Positions 46,541-57,100 of a stretch of DNA of 64,000 bases are shown one piece after another; the stretch's first letter is position 1; every line of letters starts with the position of its first letter. The stretch comes from Luidia sarsii (lineage: Eukaryota; Echinodermata; Asteroidea; Paxillosida; Luidiidae). Location of the stretch: contig OX465115.1 in the NCBI GenBank assembly GCA_949987565.1, positions 15,747,242 through 15,811,241 on the forward strand, in the 5' to 3' direction. The position numbers and the translations under genes were made by a program. The notes beneath the pieces are model-generated. The model saw only the letters and a list, made by a program, of their open reading frames with translations, did not search any database and was not told the origin of the DNA.

Positions 46541-46918
46541 TATTGTGGACTATAACTCTATGCTGTATTATATCGTGGACTATAACTCCATGCTGTGATA
46601 TATTGTGGACTATAACTCCATGCTGTATTATATTGTGGACTATAACTACATGCTGTGATATATTGTGGAATATAACTACATGCTGTGATATATTGTGGAC
46701 TATAACTCCATGCTGTGATATATTGTGGACTATAACTCCATGCTGCACTATATTGTGGACTATAACTCCATGCTGTGATATATTGTGGACTATAACTCCA
46801 TGCTGTACTATATTGTGTACTATAACTCCATGCTGCACTATATCGTGGACTATAACTCCATGCTGTGATATATTGTGGACTATAACTCCATACTGTACTA
46901 TATTGTGGAATATAACTG
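46541..46918 (+). repeat. 30-bp minisatellite
   Basis: About 12-13 copies of TATTGTGGACTATAACTCCA followed by TGCTGTGATA, with scattered substitutions. The period is a multiple of 3, so frames on both strands stay open (ITPCCDILWT and HNISQHGVIV repeats). Confidence 0.93.
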
Positions 46919-47939
46919 TCACGACTGTCATGCGCAAAGGGAACTCTCTAAGTGTGAATTTATTTAACATGATTTTAGTAAAGGTCTATGTATTATCCTC
47001 ATCACATATTTCTAAGGATGCTTTTTTTAAACAGACTATTTTAATTAGCTTTTCCGCACGCTTAAGTGAAGTGGAAAATCTATTGTTGTTTGTGTTTTAA
47101 ACACGAATTAATCAATACGACCCGACATTGATTAATTAGATTCTGTGTATATTGGCTAATTAAAAGTTAATTTATTTCATGCAATTTTGAATGCAGGCCT
47201 ATGTTAACTGACGTTTGATATCAGCACGATCAAGGTCTTGTTATGATTTAAACTTCAGGACTTCTGCAATTTTGAGATGTTTTTTTTTTTAATTGAAGGC
47301 CTAAGGCAGTCAGGCATATAATGCATTACTTTCAGTGACCTGCGCATATTGATCAATAAGTGTTGATATCATTAATTGCTTGTATTTATTTAATTGTTTA
47401 TTTTTAATGAGCTGTCCCTACACAAATGTAATCGCTTTAATAAAGTATTTTTAATTTGAATTTGGATGTACTCGGGGTACTCGAACTGCTTATAATCTGA
47501 AATAATAATAATGGTTAACAGCCTATTAATAGAAATATACGAGCGTTGTTACTGAATACTGATGTTTTCGATGTTAACATTTTTAACATGACATTAAACT
47601 TACCAATACAGTGAGAATTGGGTATGTTTATTGGAAGTTATTATTAAAGATGGGGAAATTATTGGCATTTTGATAATGTCTTTTATCATGGTTTGTGCCG
47701 TTTACCCCAGTAATGTACACAGATGATAGATGATGGATTATTTACCATATTTTTAAGACTCACTCCATTGCTGTTGTAGGCTACAGACTGACTTTGTAGT
47801 CCAATGCGCACAAATTAATAAATGAGAAAATGAAACCCCAGATTATTTTGAACGAAAATATCCGAATTGAAGAGAAACTATGCTAATATCAAGCCAATCA
47901 CGGGTAAGATAACGCATGCAAGGCCTATATCAATAAACA
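46919..47939. other. gene-free AT-rich stretch
   Basis: Very AT-rich with many ATTAATTA motifs. No exon or repeat copy recognised. Confidence 0.4.
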
Positions 47940-50915
47940 TATGAACTTTTCCCCCTGATGATTTAAATGATGCAATATGCCCTTGAATGTGTTCTACGGC
48001 CCCCATGAGTCTCTCCAGTTATTTTCAAGCAAATTTGATTTCATAAATTTGGGGTAAAAAAAGCAAACAAATAATTATGACAAGGGGTTAGCCTTGGCAA
48101 TTGGGGTGATTTGTGACAAAAAAGACAAACTTTTCCCCTGATGATTTAAATGATTCAATCTGCATATAAATGTGTTCTATAGGCCCCCAGGAGTCTCCAC
48201 AGCCATTTTCAAACAAATCTGAATTCATAAATTTTGGGTCAAAATATGACAAAAATTACAAGGGGTTAGCCTTGCTATTTGGGTGATTTGAGATCAAAAA
48301 AGACAAACTTTTCCCCTGATGATTTAAATGATGCAATCTGCATATAAATGTGTTCTATAGGCCCTCAGGAGTCTCCTCAGCCATTTTCAAGCAAATCTGA
48401 ATTCATAAATTTTGGGTCAAAATATGACAAAAATTACAAGGGGTTAGCCTTGCTATTTGGGTGATTTGAGATCAAAAAAGACAAACTTTTCCCCTGATGA
48501 TTTAAATGATGCAATCTGCATATAAATGTGTTCTATAGGCCCCCAGGAGTCTCCCCAGCAATTTCCAAGCAAATCTGAAATACTAATTTTGGGGTCAAAA
48601 ATGACAAATATGACAAGCGGTTAGCATTCCCATTTGGGCCGATTTGGGACTAAATAAGAAAGTTTTTACCTGATGATTTAAATGATGCAATCTGCATATA
48701 AATGTGTTCTACAGGCACCCAGGAGTCTCCCCAGCCATTTTCAAGCAAATCTGAATTCATAAATTTTGGGTCAAAAAATGAAAAAAATGATAAAAATGAC
48801 AAGGGGTTAGCCTTGCCATTTGCACTGATTTGAGACCAAAAAAGGCAGTTTCCCCTGATGATTTAAATGATGCAATCTGCATATAAATGTGTTCTATAGG
48901 CCCCCCGCAGTCTCCCCAGCTATTTTCGAGCAATTCTAAAATACTAATTTTTGGGTCCAAAAATGATAAAAAATGACAAGGGGTTAGCCTTGCCATTTGC
49001 CCTGATTTGGGACCAAATATGATAAAGATTTTCCTTGGTAATTTAAAAGATACTCTGCCCATAAATGTGTTCTATATGCACCCAGGAGTCTCCCCAGCCA
49101 TTTTCAATCAAATCTGATCTCATAAGTTTAGGGTAAAAAATTGATAAAAATGACAAGGGGTTAGCCTTGCCATTTTGGTGATTTGCGACCAAAAAGACTT
49201 TTTCCCTGATGATTTCAATGATGCAATCTGCATAAACATGTGTTCTACATGCCCCCAGGTCTCCTCAGCCATATTCAAGCAAATCTGAAATATTAATTTT
49301 GGGGTCAAAAAATGATAAAAATTACAATTTGGCCGATTTGTGACCAAAAGACACACTGATTTTAAATGATGTAATATGTATAGAAATATGTTCTACGGGC
49401 CCCTAGGAGTCTCTTAAGTTATTTTGAAGCAGATCTAAATTCATAAATTTGGAGTAAAAATTGACAAATATGACAAGGGGTTAGCCTTGCCAATTAGGCC
49501 GATTTGGGACCAAATATTACAAAGTTTTCCCCTGTTTATTTAAATTATGCAATATGTCTAGAAATGTGTTCTACAGGCCACCAGGAGTCTCCCCAGCCAT
49601 TTTCAAGCAAATCTGAAATATTAATTTTGGGGTCCAAAAATGATAAAAAATGACAAGGGGTTAGCCTTGCCATTTGGGAGCAAATATGACAAACTTTTCC
49701 CCTGATGATTTGAATGATGCAATATGTCTAGAAATGTGTTCGATAGGACCCAGGAGCCTCCCCAGCCATTTTCACTAATATCGGAATTAATACATTTTCG
49801 GTCAAAAAATGATAAATATGACAAGGGGTTAGCCTTGCCATTTGCACTGATTTGGGACCAAAAAAGACAAACCTTTTCCCTGATGATTTAAATTATGCAA
49901 TCTGCCCATAAATGTGTTCTACAGGCCCTCAGGAGTCTCCACAGCAATTTTCAAGCAAATCTGAAATATTAATTTTGTGGTCAAAAATGAATTTTTTTTG
50001 CCGATTTGTGACCAAATAACACAATGTTTTTCCCTGATGATTCAAATGATGTAATATGTCTAGAAATATGTTCTACGGACCCCTAGGAGTCTCTCAATTT
50101 ATTTTCAAGTAAATCTAAATTCATAAATTTGGAGTCAAAAATGACAAAAATGACAAGGGGTTAGCCTTGCCATTTGGGCCGATTTGGGACCAAATATGAC
50201 CAAGTTTTCCCCTGATGATTTAAATGATGCAATCTGCTCTTGAATGTGTTCTACAGGCCCCTAGGAGTCTCCCCAGCTATTTTCAAGCACATCTTAAATA
50301 TTGGTTTTGGGGTCAAAAAATGACAAAAATGACAAGGGGTTAGCCTTGCCATTTGGGCCGATTTGGGACCAAATATGACCAAGTTTTCCCCTGATGATTT
50401 AAATGATGCAATCTGCTCTTGAATGTGTTCTACAGGCCCCTAGGAGTCTCCCCAGCTATTTTCAAGCACATCTTAAATATTGGTTTCGGGGTCAAAAAAT
50501 GACACAAATGACAAGGGGTTAGCCTTGCCATTTGGGGTGATTTGTGACCAAATAAGACAAAGTTTTTCCCTGATTATTTAAATAATGCAATCTGCATATA
50601 AATGTGTTCTATAGGCCCCCAGAAGTCTCCACAGTCATTTCAAGCAAATCTGAAATAATACTTTTGGGTTAATATTTTTTTTTTAAATTACAAGAGGTTA
50701 GCCTTGCCAATTTGGCCGATTTGTGACCCAAAAAGACAAAATTTTTCCATAATGATTTAAATAATGCAATCTGCCCTTGAATGTGTTCTAGGGGCCCCAA
50801 GAAGTCTCAAGCAAATCTGAATTCAGAAAAAAAGGAAAAATATGACAAGGGGTTAGCTTTGCCATTTTGGCCGATTTACCAAAAAGACGCATAATTATTT
50901 TACCTGATGATTTAA
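47940..50915 (+). repeat. ~178-bp satellite array, about 17 copies
   Basis: The motif CCCCTGATGATTTAAATGAT recurs about every 176-181 bases from 47950 to 50910 (a few units are shortened to 145-162). Each unit also carries ATGTGTTCTA, GAGTCTCCCCAGCCATTTTC, AAATCTGAAT and GACAAGGGGTTAGCCTTGCC. Units differ by about 10-20%, with some neighbours (50200-50520) nearly identical, a sign of recent local duplication. The frames on the minus strand span unit borders and are not convincing genes. Confidence 0.93.
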
Positions 50916-51387
50916 TGGAAATTCAAGGCAAACCACTGTTTACATGAAGATAAAATACAACTTTAGAATAAGATATTTTGGAATCAAGTTTGACCTACTT
51001 TTCCCAAACTTTTAAGGCTAATACCAATCATAGAACTTGGTGTGACAAAACACCATTAGGCAGTCAACTTAAATTTGTCAAAGTTGTATGCCTTATTTTG
51101 TTATGTGTATAAATCCTTTTTCGTGCATTATTATCTTGATTCCATTCCATTTGCAACGAATCGACTAGTTTCAATAGTTACATTATCACGAGTCTTCCCT
51201 GGACTCGCTACGCCCCGCAGCATTTTGGATTTTGAGTTGTATTTCTTCGAATTCAGTTTTGAAGTTTTGGGGATTTAATTTGGGTTAATCTAATTTTCTA
51301 TTTTTAGTGCCTAAGTGCATTACCTCGAGTGAACGAAACCCCAAATTAATTACTTCGTTTACCTCCGGAAATATCCCTAATTTAATT

Positions 51388-51490
51388 TGACTAAAAATGT
51401 TGCAAACTGCTTACTGACTAAAATTACCAAAAAGTAAATCTAAAATTTAGTGGGCCTGACGTTTCGATCCTTGCAGGACCTTTCTCTGTG
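51388..51490 (-). repeat. SINE-A tail copy
   Basis: Begins with the conserved 3' end in minus sense (AAAAATGTTGCAAACTGCTT) and runs to CCTTGCAGGACCTTTCTC, where it is truncated. Confidence 0.65.
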
Positions 51491-51710
51491 CACAACTTTA
51501 TAGTTCTGTTTAATCTGTTCTGTCTCGCTAATATGGATTTGGGAAGCTAGTGACAGTTGAAAAGCTGAAGCCTTTCTCACGCATCGCCCGGCCCAACTCT
51601 TATTCGGTATTATTAAGTGCCCCCTCAAATCACAATGTATAGCCGCATTGTAACTACAAAATCCCCTTGATACATCGTACTGGTACTATCTTCCCTCTCA
51701 GGAAACGGGC

Positions 51711-52147
51711 CCCAGAGGTAAAGGTAAACAAAGGTAAACAAAGGTTAACAAAGGTAAACAAAGGTAAACAAAGGTAAACAAATGTAAACAAAGGTAAACA
51801 AATGTAAACAAATGTAAACAAATGTAAACAAAGGTAAACAAAGGTAAACAAAGGTAAACAAAGGTAAACAAAGGTAAACAAAGGTAAACAAAGGTAAACA
51901 AAGGTAAACAAAGGTAAACAAAGGTAAACAAAGGTAAACAAAGGTAAACAAAGGTAAACAAAGGTAAACAAAGGTAAACAAAGGTAAACAAAGGTAAACA
52001 AAGGTGAACAAAGGTAAACAAAGGTAAACAAAGGTCAACAAAGGTCAACAAAGGTCAACAAAGGTCAACAAAGGTCAACAAAGGTCAACAAAGGTCAACA
52101 AAGGTCAACAAAGGTCAACAAAGGTCAACAAAGGTAAACAAAGGTTA
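51711..52147 (+). repeat. 10-bp minisatellite (AGGTAAACAA / AGGTCAACAA)n
   Basis: About 42 head-to-tail 10-base units. Most read AGGTAAACAA (a few ATGTAAACAA); the last ten or so, from about 52031, read AGGTCAACAA. It lies 70-500 bases past the ATP13A stop codon, so it is likely in or just beyond the 3' UTR. GTAAACAA is the forkhead/FOXO core, and AGGTCA repeated with a 4-base spacer is the DR4 arrangement of nuclear-receptor half-sites. Confidence 0.95.
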
Positions 52148-52213
52148 AAAACTTCTTAAGATTAATCAACAGCATCCTCTTCCTGATTTTCTGGTGGCTC
52201 GTCAGTTGAGTGG

Positions 52214-54103
52214 TCACACGGGGTCGTCTTTGCTGCCAACATCCATCGCTAGGAGGCTGTACTTCGGGGGTTTGGGTTTTCGCCAAGCGGCCAAGGACAC
52301 AAACCGCAGAAAGGAAGGACTGGTCACGAGGGTGAACTGAGAATATGGAACGGAGGGAAAAAAAGTGGACCAGTGATTGACTCAAAAGGAATCTTGTCTG
52401 AATTAAAAACTTCTAAGGGCTGGGTAGCAGCGATGTGAAGAGCGCAAAACCAGAGGTCTCGGGTTTTTCTTTGCCAGTGTTTCAATTTGTTCAAAGGTTC
52501 CCAGTCAGTATGAGATGACTGTTATGCTAGTTTCCCAAGCTTTTAGTCTGGTAATTTGCTCTTCTTATTATTGACGTTATATCCAAAGATGATGAATTTG
52601 GATATAATTATATTGACTTGTCAGCTAATTGCTAACTCACCTCAATGATACAGGCAATGGTGAAGTTGAGCAAGGCGAGAGCAAGCAGGGACGTCTTGAA
52701 GATATAGTCTGGTAGAACAACCAACTGCAACACCAACATCACAAACTCGTCTTAGAAATCTTTGTCTGAAAATAAGTGGACTTGATGTTTCGATCCTAGC
52801 AGGACCTGTCCCAAAGGTAACGAGAAAGTTTCTGCATTTGAGAAAGGTCATGCTAGGATCAACACATCAGGCCCACTAATTTTGAGATTTGCATCTTGGT
52901 CACTTTAGTCAGAAAGCAGTGTGCAACATTTCTATTTTTACTCTTAGAAATCTTTAAAGGATTATTTGCCGTGATCTCTGGAGATATACGGCAATTGACT
53001 AGCGCCCTCATTCCAGCAAAGACAGTTGAATGTTTGGGAAGCGCCCCACGAAAGGGATGGATAAGTGTAGCTCCCACTTCAGTCAAATTTGCTTTGATAT
53101 TTTGCATTTACCTTAAAGGCATTGAAAGTCTGACCATGAGAAATTATTGATGAACTACTATATTTTAATTGTTGATATCCTCTAGATTCTACCATTTATC
53201 TCCATCACGGGTTTGGATAAAGGGCAGATTATGCACGAGGGAAGGAGGGAAGTGTAGAATATATCCCATAACTACCTCCATGACTCTCAGTGTGTGTGGC
53301 GATGGCACATAGAGCAGTAGCGATGTGCCAATGAACATGATGAGGAGTGCGGCAGAATACAAGCGCATGGTGTACAAGGGCTGGCGGAAGGGGCTGGTGG
53401 GTGTGTACACAAATCCCATTATGATGTACTGATAGCAGGACATTAGGAAGACTGTCGTGGTCTCTGTACTGAGGATGTTCTTATCCTCTGAGCTGAGGAC
53501 TAGTGGAGTAAACCTGCAGACATAGCAACAGACAGACCAATACAGACCAACATACAAAATGAGGGAGGGAGGGAGGGAGGGAGGGAAGGAGGGAGGGAGG
53601 GAGAGAGGGAGGGAGGGAGGGAGAGAGGGAGGGAGGGAGAGAGGGAGGGAGGGAAGGAGGGAGGTAGGGAGGGAGGGAGGGAGGGAAGGAGGGAGAGAAG
53701 GAAATGGAACAAAAAGGGGGAAAGGGTAAAAAAGAACAAAATTATATTGACATTTCAATTAAAAGATTGATTAAATCTCCTTGATATGCTGAATGATAAC
53801 ATTCCAAAGATTCGCATAAAATGTTCAATGACCGTTTAATTGAGTGAAAATCTGGGCACATACTGAGAGAGATCTTAATGAGCGAAGATTTCTTCAAGCC
53901 TGTATCGAATTAATAAGAGATGTAAGATAAATGGGGGTCAGGAAGCACTCACCAAGGCATTAGTCGTAGAAGCAAGAAAGCAGCCGTTTGAACCAGCGCC
54001 ATGACAGTTACTTGAGCCACCAGGGAGAAGACCACGGAGGAAGTCATGAGTTTGGTCAGAGGTTTCCTGGCCGAGATCCTATGGTAGGCCTGGCCACGAC
54101 TCA
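52214..54103 (-). CDS. ATP13A: ATP13A exons 17-20: C-terminal membrane domain and tail
   Basis: Exon 53953-54103 gives [20 protein letters not shown] and a helix ([20 protein letters not shown]). Exon 53276-53513 gives [17 protein letters not shown] and PFRQPLYT. Exon 52641-52724 gives [13 protein letters not shown]. The last exon gives a 40-residue tail with [15 protein letters not shown] before the stop; this resembles the Lys-Tyr tail of ATP13A3. The acceptor for the last exon follows a good pyrimidine tract (ttttttccctccgttcc). Confidence 0.85.
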
Positions 54104-57100
54104 CTGCAGGTCAGGGCGAGAAAGATTCAGCCTGTCATTAAGATCCTGCTAAGATTATGTTTCTCACTATTTGTCAGACGGGTGTGCAGCTCCTCGCTGT
54201 CAACACGCTCTTCAACGTCAACATGCTCCCCTAGCTGCCTAAACAATCGTCGGACAGTGCGGACCAAGCGCGCTCGCGTTCATTGCCAATGAACATGGAC
54301 GCCTGGGCCAGTAAAATGAAGGAAAAAACAACAACCACACAGACATTCAAGTTTGTCTATCAAAAGCATCAATATCATGGCCTCCTCGGACATCATCTCA
54401 TGGCAGCAGAGCCTTCAGTGTCGCAGCCCCCTCCCTTTGGAACAAGCTCCCATCACATATCAGAAGCTGTTCATGTATTGACATTTTTTAAGCGTCACTT
54501 GAAGACTTACCTTTTTAGGCAATATTTGTATGACTAATCAAATACGATTTCCCGGTAATGTAATAGTCATTTGAATTGAATTTTTCAGTAGCTGGTCATG
54601 ATTTTATGTGACAGCCTGCAATATTATTTTAAATTAATTAAAAAAAGAAAGAAAGAAAATCGTTTTAAGACATTGAACATAAATTCATTTTATCTGTTTA
54701 GGAGGTCCAGATATTTTACAAAAAGCCTTTTTAACCAAATAATTGTTAATACTTTTCATGTAGTAACTTTTTAATTATGTAATTTTGTAACTTGTTTTGG
54801 TTTTTATCTTTGTATTCAGTGCTTTGAGGCCTGTTTGGCAATTTGGGCGCTTTATAAATATCCTTTTATTATTATTATTATTATTATTAATACATACACA
54901 ATGTCCATGCCTTTCGATCAATGACAACTGTCCTACATTTTTGTCGGAATTATTGGAGAATGTGGGAACAACGGCCAGTAGAATGACAGAGGCAATGTTA
55001 TGACAGGACACAGTCACCTACTGAGCAGTATGCTGACAGTGGAGAGTGCCAGGTCTACATAGTGGAACTGCAAATCACTCAAGGTAGAGGTTATCTGGTA
55101 GGAAGAGAGAGAAAGGGAGAGAAAGTGACAACATTATCAGACGGGCTACTCAGTATGATTCATGCTTCCTTCGGACAAAATAATGCGAGGATTTTTGCTT
55201 GCAAAAATTCGAAATCTTCCATTTTATTCATGTCGTTGTAGTTTGAAGTCAAGACAGTCAGAGGGCCTCAATGTGCACCATACTACCTCTCAGTGTCCAT
55301 GACCAATTGTTAATTAATTACTTTGTTTGTTTCAATTGGTTTCTTAAAAAAATGCGCCATTTTCAAAACACGCTAAATCAATCTGTGAAGAAAAACCAAA
55401 AAGAGTACAGTAAGTGTTCATGAGATTCAAATCTGTCATTAGGTGTCTGTGTGGCTTTTGTAATGCTATATAAAAAAATATATTTTGTGGTAGGCTGAAA
55501 AGAGGCTTAGTTTAAAACTTCAACAATAGTGGTGCCCGGATTCGGAGTGCCCGGCTCCTAGCAACACCTCACGAACCCGCAGGAACCCCCTTAGGATCGA
55601 CTTACTGAGTACAGGATCATAATGGATACAAACTGTATCATGCTGTACAGGGCCATGTACTTGAACATTCCAAATGAAGTCACCAAAGCTGCACGTCCCT
55701 CCCTGTAATAGAGAAGTTACACATTTACTTCAACAAATGAAGGAAAAACTCACCAGGAACTATTTGAAACCAATTGAAAAATTGCAAAGAAAACTGGACC
55801 GCTGGTATGCAAAATCCAGAGGTCTCAGGATCAAATCCCAGTCTAGTCAAAGTTTCCTTTGCAATTTTTCATTTTTCTCTAAATTAAAAAAAACTACGTC
55901 ATGGTGGAAGTGGAAGACTTAAATTGATATAAAATATTGAACTAATCATACGGTATGATACCACTCTGTGCTCACAATTAAACTGTCCCCAATCCAAAAA
56001 TGGAAGAAAAGAAAGAGTCTACATTTGAGTTTCTGAAGGTATTGGGAGTGATGATGACATGAGATTGTTGCCTCTACTCTCACCTGATGAGGATGGGGAC
56101 GCAGGAGATGTTGGGGATCTTGGAGGTGAAGGGTGAGGCTATCGAGGCCTCGGCCTCTGACAGCGAGATGCCGGCATGGGCAGCCTTCAGTGCACCGCAG
56201 TCATTGGCTCCGTCACCGCACATACCCACGTGATAGTCCAAGCCCTGTAACTCCTCCACCAACTGCATCTTCTGGCTCGGCAAGAAGCGGGCGAAGATGG
56301 TTCCCTTGACGACGACCTTTGACACGTGTCAGAAGGTAATCGATCATCAAATAAGAGCTAATCAATCAAGAATACATCTTTAGAGGAAGATAGTTCCCTT
56401 AGCTTGACGACGACCTTTCATACGTGCAAAAGGTAAGCCAACATTAAATGAGAGCTAATCAATCAAGAATGCATATTCACCTGTCACAGGGTGAGACGAG
56501 AAGTGTACATTATAATTGGGTAACTGATTGAAAAGAGAAATACAATAAGAAGACAGAAACACCCAGGCACAATCAAAACCACTTATTGTGTTCAAGCAGT
56601 GTTCTTCCACATGTAGTTCCCCTGTGAGTGTTCTTCAGTATCTGAACGTTAGCATTGTCACAGACAAGAATCCTGCTTATCTGAGTTTAGCATATGTTCT
56701 TTAAGGCGTGCAAAAGGTTGTTATTTTTGCCACGTGTGAAATGGCAATGACATACAACCCTTTGCAAAATGAAAGGTTCTTGGACAATTGGCAGGGAAGT
56801 TGAAATTCAAGTCAGGCGGCACAGCTGGCCGATTGAAAAGTCAAGGAAGAGTCAAGGTGGAAATTCTGTGATATCTTCTCAGTGGCCCGACTACTTACAT
56901 TCTGCAGTTCACTTTGATAGTGTTGTCGTATGACGTCAAATGTCTTGCCGTCTAAGGCGTAGTGGCTGCGAGTATCCCGCAAACCAAGGAGGGCTACGTT
57001 GCTGTCATCTTCATTCTGCTAAAAATAGTTGTCAAAAGATGTAAACATGTTAAAAAAAGTTAACAGAAAAAATGTGGCAAAAATGCAAACATTGAGAAAG

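Noticed and set aside
46483..47100. 205-codon frame with ITPCCDILWT repeats
   Set aside because: Product of a 30-bp tandem repeat open on both strands; no non-repeat domain.
47940..50915. CRISPR-like array
   Set aside because: Units are contiguous ~178-bp tandem repeats without unique spacers, in an animal genome.
51654..52051. Minus-strand FTFVYLCLPL repeat proteins
   Set aside because: 10-bp minisatellite; three frames give the same repeat in permuted form.
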